Positions 14,831-23,821 of a stretch of DNA of 28,980 bases are shown piece by piece. Position 1 is the stretch's first letter. The number at the start of each line of letters is the position of its first letter. The stretch comes from a virus. Below the pieces are notes generated by a model. That model made no database searches. It saw only the letters and a program-made list of their open reading frames with translations, and had not been told where the DNA came from. The stretch spans positions 1 through 28,980 of the IMG/VR virus record IMGVR_UViG_3300029268_000104. The stretch is one strand, 5' to 3'. The position numbers were made by a program, and so were the translations under genes.

Positions 14831-16912
14831 ATGTCAGATCCCACAGCCGCCATACGAATAGACTTAACCGGTGATATTGAATCTGCCGTAAAGCAGCTTC
14901 GCGCCGATTTTAAAGAGCTGACCGGCCGCGTGGGAGGTTTCGAGAACGAAGTAAAACAAGCCTTCAAGGAATCAACCAAGCATACCAACGCCCTTAGAGA
15001 TTCCATCAAACAAATTTCCTTTGCATCCCTTGTCGACAACGTTCGCAATGTGAACGATGCCTTCAAGGGACTTTCTGCTCCCGGACTGGACTTTCAACAG
15101 CAGATTGCCGACCTTTCGGCCATAACAGGCATCAGCGGAACAGAGCTCAACACCCTGAGTGAAGCCGCTCGTAAGATGGGCAAGGAAAGCGGTCTTGGAG
15201 CCAGCCAGGCAGCTGAGGCATTCAAACTCCTGGCATCGAATATCGACATCTCTACCATCGGCGGGGTTGAGGGGCTCAAGGCACTACAAAAAGAGACAAT
15301 CACCCTTTCGCAGGCTGCCGGAACCGATATGGCCATGGCTGCCGATACCATGTCGTTTGCCCTTAACCAATTTAAACTGCCCGTTTCCGAGGCAGCCCGG
15401 GTGATCAATGTGCTGGGTGCCGGTGCCAAGTACGGAGCTGCTGAAATTCCTGACCTGGCTGCCGCATTAAAGGATTCTGGCGCCGTGGCAAAACAGGCCG
15501 GCCTTAGCATTGAAGATGCGACAGGTGCGATTGAAATACTGTCACAACGCGGTTTAAAGGGATCCGAAGCCGGTAATGCACTGCGAAATGTTTTGTTAAT
15601 TCTGCAAACCCAGGCTATCCCCGGAGTGAACCTGAAAACACAAGGATTGTCAGGAGCGCTGCAAAGCATGCAGAAATACATGGGCAATGCCACATACATG
15701 GCAAAGCTCTTTGGCCGTGAGAACATCAATGCAGCCCAGATCCTGATCTCAGGTGCCGCAGGGGTCAAGGAGATGACCGACAAAGTTACCGGCACAAGTG
15801 TCGCCTACGAACAGGCAGCCATCCGCACCAACACCTACCAGCACGAGATCGAACTGCTCAGGGCGAAGATGAATGATTTTAAACTCAAGATATTTGAATC
15901 AACCGGCGCCCTGGTACCATGGACGGAAGTATTGTCTGAAGGGGCACTCGGGCTCTCTCAAATGGTTCCTTTATTCTGGGGTGTGGGTACTGCCGTAAAG
16001 GCCCTGCGTACCTCACAGCTTGCCCTTAATGCAGCCCAGTATGCCATGCCGGTACTGGGGATCATAGCAGCATTGACGGCACTTGGTGTAACAATATATG
16101 CACTCACTGGAGGATTTGACGAACTAAACTTTGCTGTAGCCGAGTTTAGTAACATGGAACTGGAGGTTAAGAAACGAACTCTTGATGATAAGTTTGAGAC
16201 GGAGCAGTTACTGAAAACTGTAAACAATTTCACTCTGGGAACCCATGCACGAACTGTAGCGCTGGAGAAACTTCAGCAAAAGTCAAAAGAGTATTTCGGA
16301 GATCTTACCCTGGAAACGGCTGCCACGATCAAGGGAACCACTGCAATGAAAGATTACTCGGACTCAATATGGAGAGTAGCCATGGCTGAAGCGGCAAAGG
16401 AGAAGGTCAAAGAGGAGATGAAAAAGCAGATGGACCTTGAAGCCAATGGAGTCGAAGTGGAAGTGGGTTATGGTATCTGGTTTCAGGAAATATGGAACAT
16501 GATGAAAGGGGCATCTCTCGGGCCCGGAGGAATTGCAAAAGGAGCAGCAAAAAATGCTTTGGGTCGATTACAGGAAACGAAGAATCAAATTGCCCAGAGC
16601 GACAAGAGAGAGGCGTTTTACGAGGATATTTACAGAAAAAACACCACGCCTACTGAAAAAGAGCAATACGGGAAAAACTACGCTCCCTTTGCCGACCGTT
16701 ACGACAGCGGAATGGTTCCCTTTGCAACGCCTGCTGCTGCGGCGCCGATGGCGGCAAACCTGAGTCCCGCAAAAACCTTCACCATTGGTAAGGTGGAGTC
16801 GAACATTACCATCAATACTACGAATTTAGGACAAAGTACTGCTCAGACACAGCAGCTCATCACCGATACGATCATGAAGGGAGTCCGCGACGTAACAAAT
16901 GTTGGCAAGTAA
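14831..16912 (+). CDS. Tail tape measure protein (TP901 type)
   Basis: A 693-aa protein. Residues about 75-280 carry the TP901-type tape measure core: LDFQQQIADLSAITGISG, LGASQAAEAFKLLAS, KYGAAEIPDLAAALKDSG, and GLKGSEAGNALRNVLL. A hydrophobic stretch near 375-435 may enter the host membrane during ejection. The rest is helical with charged repeats and an Ala/Pro-rich link before the C-terminal NITINTTNLGQST part. It sets tail length, so at this size the tail should be rather short. Upstream gene order (chaperones) and downstream order (baseplate) support it. Confidence 0.88.
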   Translation: MSDPTAAIRIDLTGDIESAVKQLRADFKELTGRVGGFENEVKQAFKESTKHTNALRDSIKQISFASLVDNVRNVNDAFKGLSAPGLDFQQQIADLSAITGISGTELNTLSEAARKMGKESGLGASQAAEAFKLLASNIDISTIGGVEGLKALQKETITLSQAAGTDMAMAADTMSFALNQFKLPVSEAARVINVLGAGAKYGAAEIPDLAAALKDSGAVAKQAGLSIEDATGAIEILSQRGLKGSEAGNALRNVLLILQTQAIPGVNLKTQGLSGALQSMQKYMGNATYMAKLFGRENINAAQILISGAAGVKEMTDKVTGTSVAYEQAAIRTNTYQHEIELLRAKMNDFKLKIFESTGALVPWTEVLSEGALGLSQMVPLFWGVGTAVKALRTSQLALNAAQYAMPVLGIIAALTALGVTIYALTGGFDELNFAVAEFSNMELEVKKRTLDDKFETEQLLKTVNNFTLGTHARTVALEKLQQKSKEYFGDLTLETAATIKGTTAMKDYSDSIWRVAMAEAAKEKVKEEMKKQMDLEANGVEVEVGYGIWFQEIWNMMKGASLGPGGIAKGAAKNALGRLQETKNQIAQSDKREAFYEDIYRKNTTPTEKEQYGKNYAPFADRYDSGMVPFATPAAAAPMAANLSPAKTFTIGKVESNITINTTNLGQSTAQTQQLITDTIMKGVRDVTNVGK

Positions 16913-17502
16913 TGGAGATCAAGTACACCATACCGGAGCTTTTGCGCATGAGCGGGTTGAATAAATACTCGGTTCAGTTCAGTGAGAACATGAACCGACT
17001 GCTCAATGCGGCCAACGAGATTGAGTACACCACCGCCCTGCACGAGGCCACAACGGAGATATTTTACGGAGACACCTATTTTCCCGAGCTGCCAAAATTC
17101 ATGCCCCTTACACTGCTTAAGAGTGGCCAGATCGATGAGGATTTGATATTGGAGAGCGCGATCGTTTCACTGAGCAATACCAAGAACATCGTAAAAACCC
17201 AGATTGAGGGTAGGGACGCCACCGTAAAGGAGTATATCTCCAGGGGCGACTACAATGTATCGATCAAAGGAGTTTTTGCATTCAAGGGGATGGATTGGCC
17301 TCGCAACAGCGTTGCCGCCTTTCGCCAGTTTATGGAACTCAAGACCACGATAAAGGTGACGCATGATCTGCTCAATCAAATGGGCATTCACGAGATTGTT
17401 GTTGAGAGTTTCGACATTCCGGAGAATACATTTATCAACCTTATTCCTTACTCCATCCAGGCCGTGAGCGACGACCCGGTTGAATATACCGTTAAAAGCT
17501 GA
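16912..17502 (+). CDS. Baseplate-proximal protein (DUF6046-like)
   Basis: A 196-aa protein whose ATG overlaps the tape measure stop by one base (TAATG). Segments FPELPKFMPLTLL, VKTQIEGRDATVKEYISRGDYNVSIKG and the C-terminal ENTFINLIPYSIQAVSDDP fit the small conserved protein found between tape measure and hub in Bacteroidetes contractile phages. The ...VKEYIS.GDY.V.I.G pattern also recalls LysM-bearing or XkdP-type hub proteins. It probably links tube end and baseplate hub. Confidence 0.6.
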   Translation: MEIKYTIPELLRMSGLNKYSVQFSENMNRLLNAANEIEYTTALHEATTEIFYGDTYFPELPKFMPLTLLKSGQIDEDLILESAIVSLSNTKNIVKTQIEGRDATVKEYISRGDYNVSIKGVFAFKGMDWPRNSVAAFRQFMELKTTIKVTHDLLNQMGIHEIVVESFDIPENTFINLIPYSIQAVSDDPVEYTVKS

Positions 17503-18500
17503 TGTACGAGCCTTGCATAGATATGACCATTGGAAACTTCGGTTTCGATTTCGTTCACCAGATCGAAATTGAATCCTCATGGCAGATGCTCACCGATACA
17601 GGGAAGATCCTATTGCCCAATAACATCAGTTTGAATGAAAAGAAGCGTGCAGAGTTGAGTAAGGTCATGGAGGTTGTCTCCGGTTATCCGATGGTGCTCG
17701 ATCGCAATAACCTGCGCAAACTCTTAAAGCCCGGCGACCCGGTCACAATAGCGATGGGCTACGACCAGACGTTCAGCCGGTTCTTCGATGGCTATATCGT
17801 GGGCATAAAACCCAACACCCCGGTTGAGATCAACATCGAGGACTGGATGTATGAGCTCAAGACCGGGTCAATCAAAGAGACGGTGAAAAATGCAAAACTA
17901 TCCACCCTGGTGAGCAAGTTTTTTACAAAGATCGATTGTGTGTATGACGACATGGAGATAGGCACGATCGTGATCGACAAACTCACCCCGGCCCGGCTTC
18001 TGGACAAACTTCGCGAAACCTACGGCATTTACTGCTTCATCCGCCAGGGAAAACTTGTCCTGGGCAAACAGTACAATCCGGATACGGCAGTGGATCACAC
18101 CTTTACTTTTCAGCAGGACATTATCGATAACAATCTGGAGTACCGGCGCAAGGAGGATATGAAACTGATGGTGACAGCTATCAGCAACTCATCCAGCGGC
18201 AAGGTACTGGAGATCAAAAAAGGGGAGACTGAAGGCGAGGAGCGTCAGCTGAAGTATTACAACGTGAGCAAGGAAGCGCTTAAAAAGTATGCCGAGCGGG
18301 AATATGACCGCCTGAAGTACGACGGCTTTCATGGCACCTTTACCACCTTTGGGCTGGATCCGGTATTTCACGGCGACCGGGTTAAGCTGGTACATCCGCT
18401 CGAGAGCGATCTGAGCGGGCAGTACTGGACCGACAAGGTGGTGTACAGAAACGGGACAGACGGATTTCGTCAGATCATAACACTGGGGCCAAAGATATGA
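17502..18500 (+). CDS. Baseplate hub protein (gpP / gp27-like, late control D type)
   Basis: A 332-aa protein. The content fits the gpD/gp27 hub family: an N-terminal strand region, PGDPVTIAMGYDQTFSRFFDGYIVGIKP (about 76-104), EDWMYELK, a TPARLLDKLRETYGIYCFIRQGKLVLG stretch (about 163-190), and a C-terminal GLDPVFHGDRVKLVHPL OB-like end. It forms the trimeric hub that carries the spike. Start overlaps the upstream stop (TGATG); its stop overlaps the spike gene as ATGA. Confidence 0.78.
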   Translation: MYEPCIDMTIGNFGFDFVHQIEIESSWQMLTDTGKILLPNNISLNEKKRAELSKVMEVVSGYPMVLDRNNLRKLLKPGDPVTIAMGYDQTFSRFFDGYIVGIKPNTPVEINIEDWMYELKTGSIKETVKNAKLSTLVSKFFTKIDCVYDDMEIGTIVIDKLTPARLLDKLRETYGIYCFIRQGKLVLGKQYNPDTAVDHTFTFQQDIIDNNLEYRRKEDMKLMVTAISNSSSGKVLEIKKGETEGEERQLKYYNVSKEALKKYAEREYDRLKYDGFHGTFTTFGLDPVFHGDRVKLVHPLESDLSGQYWTDKVVYRNGTDGFRQIITLGPKI

Positions 18501-18982
18501 AAGAGCTCATCGATGAGATAATGCGCAAAGTTCCTGTTCAGCTGAGGGTTGGGCAGGTTAAGTCTTTTGATAAAGCAAAGGGACTGTGCGATGTTTCCGT
18601 TGAAGGGTCGCCCGATTTGCTCGAGGTTCGCATCCGGGCCGTGGCTGATGAGCAGGAAACCGGCATTTTGATATCACCAAAGATTGGATCCTATGTTCTT
18701 GTGGCCATAATCGAAAATAAAGCGGAGAGCTCCAGTATCATAGGTTACAGTGAGGTGGATGAATATTACCTGGTGATTGGGCAGAGCAAGTTCCGAATGA
18801 ATAAAGACGGTTTTTTGATGGGCCGTGGATCCAACGTGATGGGCTCGCTCGTCGGGGATCTGATCGATGCCATTTTACAGCTCACTGTAACCACCGGCAC
18901 GGGTCCTTCAGGGACGCCGATCAATGCCGTAACGTTTACGCAGATCAAGCAGAAATTTACCCAGCTCTTAAAAAATTCATGA
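18497..18982 (+). CDS. Baseplate spike protein (gpV / gp45-like)
   Basis: A 161-aa protein right after the hub. An N-terminal OB-fold-like part (LRVGQVKSFDKAKGLCDVSVEG, then IGSYVLVAIIEN) is followed by strands that would form a short trimeric beta-helix (YLVIGQSKFRMNKDGFLMGRG). It is the tail-tip spike that pierces the outer membrane. The ATG overlaps the hub stop by 4 bp. Confidence 0.75.
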   Translation: MKELIDEIMRKVPVQLRVGQVKSFDKAKGLCDVSVEGSPDLLEVRIRAVADEQETGILISPKIGSYVLVAIIENKAESSSIIGYSEVDEYYLVIGQSKFRMNKDGFLMGRGSNVMGSLVGDLIDAILQLTVTTGTGPSGTPINAVTFTQIKQKFTQLLKNS

Positions 18983-18983
18983 T

Positions 18984-19190
18984 ATGCCCCTGGTTAAAGA
19001 AACACTAAAACAGGCTATAAAGGCCGCCTTTATGCAGGCAAAAACAGCTGAGGAAAATCCCGACCAGGTGTTTGACACGCTGGCCGATACGATCGCCACG
19101 GCAGTTGATGCGTATGTAAAGAGCGGTATTGTAAATTCAACAGGAACGTGCTCCACCGGTCCGGTGACAACAATTGGAGCGATAACTTAA
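18984..19190 (+). CDS. Small hypothetical baseplate-region protein
   Basis: A 68-aa protein with an N-terminal amphipathic helix rich in Ala and Lys and a C-terminal Gly/Thr/Ser stretch. The gene starts just after the spike stop and ends just before the gp25-like gene. No family recognised. The C-terminal STGTCSTGPVTTIG resembles the C-terminal loop of the spike's neighbours; it may tip the spike, though no PAAR motif is seen. Confidence 0.6.
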   Translation: MPLVKETLKQAIKAAFMQAKTAEENPDQVFDTLADTIATAVDAYVKSGIVNSTGTCSTGPVTTIGAIT

Positions 19191-19197
19191 GCAAGTG

Positions 19198-19497
19198 ATG
19201 ACAACTGACATACTTTTTAATGCGGACGGAGATATTGATTGCGCTTATGGCGATTTTGTCATTGGCGAGTCGGATCAGCAGCATGTTGAAGATATCCTTG
19301 CATCGAATAAAGGAGATTACAAGCAGTCGCCGCTGGTCGGTGTTGGGATCATCAACTACCTGCACGGGCCTATATCGGGAGTACGCCGGGAACGCATGAG
19401 GGCAGATATGATGCTTCAATTAGAGGCCGACGGAGTGATCAAGCCCATGGTTGATGTAACAGCCAATGGTGAAATTACAGTGAACGGGAAATACTAA
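19198..19497 (+). CDS. Baseplate wedge protein (gpW / gp25 type, Mu gp46-like)
   Basis: I start at ATG 19198 (99 aa); a GTG one codon earlier is possible. The content fits gp25-like lysozyme-fold wedge proteins: DILFNADGDIDCAYGDFVIGESDQQHVEDIL near the start, GDYKQSPLVGVGI in the middle, and a LEADG stretch followed by a strand end. It joins sheath and baseplate. Confidence 0.75.
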   Translation: MTTDILFNADGDIDCAYGDFVIGESDQQHVEDILASNKGDYKQSPLVGVGIINYLHGPISGVRRERMRADMMLQLEADGVIKPMVDVTANGEITVNGKY

Positions 19498-19499
19498 AA

Positions 19500-20096
19500 A
19501 TGAAAACGATAACAGCACAGACCGGTCAAACCATTTGCGACATCGCCCTTCAGGAGATGGGTGACGTGTCCAGGTCATTCGACATCCTGGCAATCAATCC
19601 TTACCTGAGACTCGACATGTCAATACCGGCAGGAGCGATTGTATTTGTGCCTGAGACGGTGATCAATTCACAGGTGGTTGATTACTACATCCGGGGTGGG
19701 ATCAAGCCTGTGAGTGGCTTGGGTGAGGAAATTTCGCTAAATATTCCAGACATGACATACATAACTCAAAAGCTTGATTATGATCTCGCCGGTGGCGACA
19801 AAGAATTTGAGGGCATTCGCCTTTGGAACCTTTCAGGCAAGGTGACAATACAGATCAACTATCACGGCATCACGGCTGAAAATATCAGGGTGGCCATACA
19901 GCAATCGCTGGACGGAATCAGTTATGATACGATCTATCGTGGAGAGTATTTGCTCATTCCCACCTTGCCCTCACACGTATTTAACGTGCTGCATCTCAAA
20001 ACAAATTACGTGCGGGTGGAAGTTGTCATCGTGCCTGTAATCGGTGTTAGCACAGAGGTAGCGGGAGTTATTGACGAAATCATTTGGAAAGTATGA
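19500..20096 (+). CDS. LysM-like tail / baseplate protein
   Basis: A 198-aa protein. Residues 1-50 look like a LysM or gpX fold (TAQTGQTICDIALQEMG, then ILAINPYLRLDMSIPAGAIVFVPE), which binds the tail tube or peptidoglycan in phage tails. The remaining 140 residues are strand-rich with no motif I can name. Stop TGA overlaps the next ATG (20093-20096). The place between wedge and J-like protein fits a baseplate adaptor. Confidence 0.65.
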   Translation: MKTITAQTGQTICDIALQEMGDVSRSFDILAINPYLRLDMSIPAGAIVFVPETVINSQVVDYYIRGGIKPVSGLGEEISLNIPDMTYITQKLDYDLAGGDKEFEGIRLWNLSGKVTIQINYHGITAENIRVAIQQSLDGISYDTIYRGEYLLIPTLPSHVFNVLHLKTNYVRVEVVIVPVIGVSTEVAGVIDEIIWKV

Positions 20097-20989
20097 GCCG
20101 CATATCAGAAATTTACGATAAGCTGAACACCGCAAAGGCGTCGATGCAGGAACTGCATGACTTTGTTGCGAGCTCAGATGTACCCGGATCGATCCAGGAC
20201 ACAGCCCAGGATCTGGTGGTGGCGGTAAAAAGTCAGTCGAAGGTGGCAAACTGGAGGCTGTGGCTATGGCTAATGGCCAAGGCCAGCTGGGACGTGGAAC
20301 AATTGTTTGTCGCGCACAAAGCCGAGGTTATTGGCCTATTGTCGGCAAAGCGCCCGCATACCTTGAGATGGTATGCTGAGGAGACAAAGAAATTTCAATT
20401 CGGTTACGGACTGACCTGGATCGATAATCAATACATGTACGAGTATGATGAACCCGATGCCCGGATCATTAAGTATGCTGCAGCGTCTGAGATCAACGGG
20501 AAGGTGATCATCAAGGTGGCGAAGGAAGTAGGCGGCGGTAAAACCGTGTTGACGCCTTTTGAAAAATCGGCCCTGGTCGAATTCTGGAGCAAATGGAAAG
20601 ATGCAGGCGTAAAACTTGAAATCGTTTCCCTTCTGCCTGATGTTCTTAAAATCGACATATCGATTTTGCGGGATCGCCTGGTGTTGGATTATAATAATCA
20701 GCTTTTGCGCGACATTTCAATCAATCCGATTCAAAGTGCAATTTCAGCCTTTGGCAATAGTCTTGAATTTGACGGGATCATTCGCCTATCAAAGCTGGTC
20801 GATGCGATACAGGCTGCAGAGGGGATCATAGATGTGAAATTAAATAATGCATACTGGAAGCCAGCTTCAGGAACCTTCTCACTTGTAGACATGAATGTGA
20901 ATGCGTCATCCGGATATTTCATGGTTAGCTACGAGGAGTCAACTTTTAATTATACAGACAATGTCAATGTTGAAGTACTCACTGTATAA
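20093..20989 (+). CDS. Baseplate J-like protein
   Basis: I start at ATG 20093 (298 aa), overlapping the upstream stop as ATGA. Its place after the gp25-like and LysM-like proteins is that of the baseplate J protein (Mu gp47), and the C-terminal half, with LRDRLVLDYNNQLLRD, SAISAFGNSLEF and LVDAIQAAEGIIDV, fits the J family pattern where wedge subunits end in strand-helix-strand. A distinct feature is the N-terminal half: an amphipathic helix and a hydrophobic patch (WRLWLWLMA, about 57-65). J-like is the best call but the sequence is divergent. Confidence 0.6.
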   Translation: MSRISEIYDKLNTAKASMQELHDFVASSDVPGSIQDTAQDLVVAVKSQSKVANWRLWLWLMAKASWDVEQLFVAHKAEVIGLLSAKRPHTLRWYAEETKKFQFGYGLTWIDNQYMYEYDEPDARIIKYAAASEINGKVIIKVAKEVGGGKTVLTPFEKSALVEFWSKWKDAGVKLEIVSLLPDVLKIDISILRDRLVLDYNNQLLRDISINPIQSAISAFGNSLEFDGIIRLSKLVDAIQAAEGIIDVKLNNAYWKPASGTFSLVDMNVNASSGYFMVSYEESTFNYTDNVNVEVLTV

Positions 20990-21422
20990 GGAGTCGCAGA
21001 TTCTTTTACCTCCCCGTAAACGTCGACCGCGTTTCACGGCGTGGATTAAAGTGTCTGTAAGCTTTATAGCTTCGATTATCGACATGTTGTTTGTGCTGTG
21101 GGAAAATTCTACTGCTGAAGCCCGGATGACGCCCCAGGTGATTTATATCGAGCGTCTTTTAAATAACCGATATGGGCGTTCAGACATCTTCATTTCAGAA
21201 GGATTTACGCTCGGTCCCTGGGTCTTTTCAAATGCTGACACCCCGGATCCTGATTTTTACATGGATCAGGCAGATTCATTTGTATATGGCACAAATGACG
21301 CGATTGTTGTAGATTTCATAGTCAACATTCCTTCACTGTTGTCTGGCGAGGTTCAGGATATAGCCGCCATGGTCATGAAATATAAGTTTTTAGGGAAATA
21401 CTTTATTATTCAAATCAATTAA
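20967..21422 (+). CDS. Hypothetical tail protein (gp48-position)
   Basis: I start at ATG 20967 (151 aa, MLKYSLYKES...), overlapping the J-like stop; another ATG is two codons before. The N-terminus has a basic patch (LLPPRKRRPRF) then a hydrophobic segment (IKVSVSFIASIIDMLFVLW, about 26-44), followed by a globular part with NNRYGRSDIFISEGF and FVYGTNDAIVVDFIVNIP. The gene lies where Mu-like phages encode gp48, which attaches fibres to the baseplate. I can only assign it by position. Confidence 0.55.
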   Translation: MLKYSLYKESQILLPPRKRRPRFTAWIKVSVSFIASIIDMLFVLWENSTAEARMTPQVIYIERLLNNRYGRSDIFISEGFTLGPWVFSNADTPDPDFYMDQADSFVYGTNDAIVVDFIVNIPSLLSGEVQDIAAMVMKYKFLGKYFIIQIN

Positions 21423-21423
21423 G

Positions 21424-22239
21424 ATGGATAAACTATTAGCGTTACAAGGGGGACAGCCCCTGAGGGCTGACGACTGGCAGTCGATTCAAAACATCTATTC
21501 AGATGCTTTTAAAGCTTTGGTCACAGGTCTGTCATCCAAGTCAGCGGTGATAGTTTCAGGAATACAGCAATCTGTTTCCGGGAGCACTCTAAATGTGAGT
21601 GCAGGTGTGTTCTTCGACGGAACCGAGTTGAGCTCAGTCCCTGCAGCTTCGTTTACGGTCGATGTGTTAAAATCATTGTATTTAGTTCAAGTTGTGGAAA
21701 CGAGTGACAATAGGGTGTTTCATGACGGGACAAGTCATGATGTGTTTCAGACGCGCAGATATGCGCTCAGGTATGAAACTGCTGCTCCCTCGCTGGTTTG
21801 TTTTTCAGTATCAACACTTACAATGCTTTTGTTCCAGGTACAATTGCGCACCGGGTATATGATTCATCTTGAGAGTCATCTTCACTTCGTTGGCAACGTA
21901 AGTTTTCCCTCTTGGGCAAGCGCCGCGACATCGTCGCAGATACAGATCAACAAAAACCTGGTGGGCTTGGTGCAGATCATAGCGGCTTTTAACGCAAGTC
22001 TAAGCGTTGGCGAGTTATTTGTACTTCCCGCAGGCTGTCGTCCGCCATCCGACATTGTTCTCCCTTTTTGGGATGGACTCACAATGGCCGGCGTGTGTTT
22101 GATAAACAGCAGTGGCGGGGTGTGGCTCAGGTACGTAAGTACAACCAGGGTGAATTATATCAATCTGTCGTTTCAGGTGTTGTATGATGATTCTGTTCAT
22201 TACGATGTCCCAACGTCATCCTGGACACTGGAAATCTGA
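21424..22239 (+). CDS. Tail fibre-region structural protein
   Basis: A 271-aa protein opening the fibre cluster. The N-terminal part (LRADDWQSIQNIYSDAFKALV, then VIVSGIQQSVSGSTLNVSAGVFFDGTEL) matches baseplate-attachment modules common in Bacteroidetes phages. It is strand-rich, with no coiled coil. C-terminal strands and no nuclease or enzymatic motif suggest a structural role near the fibre root. Confidence 0.6.
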   Translation: MDKLLALQGGQPLRADDWQSIQNIYSDAFKALVTGLSSKSAVIVSGIQQSVSGSTLNVSAGVFFDGTELSSVPAASFTVDVLKSLYLVQVVETSDNRVFHDGTSHDVFQTRRYALRYETAAPSLVCFSVSTLTMLLFQVQLRTGYMIHLESHLHFVGNVSFPSWASAATSSQIQINKNLVGLVQIIAAFNASLSVGELFVLPAGCRPPSDIVLPFWDGLTMAGVCLINSSGGVWLRYVSTTRVNYINLSFQVLYDDSVHYDVPTSSWTLEI

Positions 22240-22259
22240 TTTGTAATAATATCGAAATC

Positions 22260-22601
22260 ATGTTAGAAGGATCAAGTAAAACTGTAAATCTTGCCGCCGA
22301 CTCCTCGGACGGCAAGTCTGCATATGAAGTGTGGCTGATTAATGGACATTCTGGTTCCGTTGATGACTTTCTTGCGTCATTGAAAGGAGATAAAGGTGAC
22401 AGTGGGGAGGAAAAATACCAGGAGGTCGCGTTTGAAAATCAAACCCAGGTGACGATCAATCATCTGTTTGATCGCTTTGCCACTGTCATGATTCTTGACG
22501 CAGACAATAAGGTAATCGTTGCGGATATTCAACACGGTAGTCGCAACCAGGTAACAATCACATTTTCCGCCGCCACATCCGGCATAATTGTTTTACACTA
22601 A
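22260..22601 (+). CDS. Small fibre-associated protein with a collagen-like linker
   Basis: A 113-aa protein. The N-terminal segment AYEVWLINGHSGSVDDFLASLKGDKGDSG ends in a short collagen-like triplet run (KGDKGDSG), a known trimerising linker in tail fibres and phage adhesins. The remaining strand-rich 65 residues are a likely head or tip domain. The gene's last codons (IVLH-stop) are part of the 105-bp tandem duplication. Confidence 0.65.
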   Translation: MLEGSSKTVNLAADSSDGKSAYEVWLINGHSGSVDDFLASLKGDKGDSGEEKYQEVAFENQTQVTINHLFDRFATVMILDADNKVIVADIQHGSRNQVTITFSAATSGIIVLH

Positions 22602-22796
22602 AAAAATCACAAAAAAATGGCAACAAAAATTAAAACCGCGTTAGACCTGCAGAAGAATGAACTTCAGAATGCAGTTATTGGAAATCTCTCTATTGTTTTA
22701 CACTAAAAAAATCACAAAAAAATGGCAACAAAAATTAAAACCGCGTTAGACCTGCAGAAGAATGAACTTCAGAATGCAGTTATTGGAAATCTCTCT
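22587..22796 (+). repeat. Exact 105-bp tandem duplication at a gene junction
   Basis: Two identical head-to-tail copies (22587-22691 and 22692-22796). Each contains the last four codons and stop of the upstream gene and the first 25 codons of the fibre gene. The upstream copy thus leaves a decoy start (ATG 22617) that stops after 29 codons. Confidence 0.92.
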
Positions 22797-23801
22797 GCAG
22801 CCCCAGCCGACCCTATTAAAGGTCAGAAGTATTTCGATACGACTGATAATTTTGAAAAATACTGGAACGGGACGGCGTGGGTGAAATCAGGTGATCCTTC
22901 TGGTATTGATCATACCTCTCTGCTCAACAAAGGGACCAATACACACGCTCAGATCGACACACATCTCGCCTCAACATCGAATCCTCACGGCGTCACGAAA
23001 ACACAGGTGTCGCTTGGCAGCGTGGATAACGTGCAGCAAATGCCACTCTCTTATCTTGATACAGATGGCACCCTGGCTGGCAATAGTGACGTAAAGGTTG
23101 GCAGCCAAAAGGCTGTTAAAACCTATGTTGATACAAAAATAGCGGGTTATGCGGGGGCTCTGATCTACAAGGGGACGATCGATGGCAGCCGGTCGCTGGC
23201 GGCTCAGGGCATCACGGCGATTGTTAAAGGCGAATATTATAAGGTATCGGTTGCCGGTACATCCACCGGGATCAACACCCCATCCTCGACAGGACTGGCA
23301 GTGGGGGATCAGGTAATTGCAAATGTGAGTAAAACCTCAGGGATCGCCGGGACGGACTTCGACGGCATTGACAATACTGAAGCTGCCGACCTGGTCAGAA
23401 CTGCCGCCTCACAAACGTTGACAAACAAGGGGATTGACGCTGATAACAATACGCTTTCAAATATCGAAACTGACAACCTCAAAGCTGGAGTATTATCGAC
23501 TGATATCGCTACAGGCGCATCAGACACTAAGATTCCGAGTGCGTTGGCTGCAAAGACTTACGCTGACTCTGTTGCAGGAGCAAAAAGTAAAAAGTACGTG
23601 GGATCGATATCCTCTGCCTTAACTGGAACAATAACTGCCGCAACACATGGCTGCGGGACATCGGTTAATGTTCAGGTATTTGAAACCATTGCCGGAGTTC
23701 GTTCAGTTATTATCGTTGACATCTCTTTGAATTCATCCGGAAACGTAACCTGGACCAGCTCCACGGTAATTACTGCTGGAGAAGTTTGCATTATAGGTTA
23801 A
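22722..23801 (+). CDS. Tail fibre protein
   Basis: A 359-aa fibre. I start at ATG 22722, in the second copy of the tandem duplication; an identical ATG at 22617 leads to a stop after 29 codons. Modules include KGQKYFDTTDNFEKYWNGTAWV near 34-55 (a repeated motif in phage fibres), the HAQIDTHLASTSNPHGVTKTQVSLGSVDNV stretch near 76-105 (typical tail fibre repeat), and QKAVKTYVDTKIA. The C-terminal 100 residues are strand-rich with alternating Thr/Val, and end with a strand cap. It sits directly before the DGR target, so it probably carries the variable tip. Confidence 0.78.
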   Translation: MATKIKTALDLQKNELQNAVIGNLSAAPADPIKGQKYFDTTDNFEKYWNGTAWVKSGDPSGIDHTSLLNKGTNTHAQIDTHLASTSNPHGVTKTQVSLGSVDNVQQMPLSYLDTDGTLAGNSDVKVGSQKAVKTYVDTKIAGYAGALIYKGTIDGSRSLAAQGITAIVKGEYYKVSVAGTSTGINTPSSTGLAVGDQVIANVSKTSGIAGTDFDGIDNTEAADLVRTAASQTLTNKGIDADNNTLSNIETDNLKAGVLSTDIATGASDTKIPSALAAKTYADSVAGAKSKKYVGSISSALTGTITAATHGCGTSVNVQVFETIAGVRSVIIVDISLNSSGNVTWTSSTVITAGEVCIIG

Positions 23802-23821
23802 TCACCATTTAAAACACAGCG

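Noticed and set aside
15094-15795. Long minus-strand open frame (233 codons) inside the tape measure gene
   Set aside because: Shadow of the tape measure core; Ser/Ala-rich composition arises from codon complement.
22617-22706. 29-codon frame from the first copy of the duplicated fibre start
   Set aside because: Created by the tandem duplication; stops by the duplicated upstream stop and lacks any fold.
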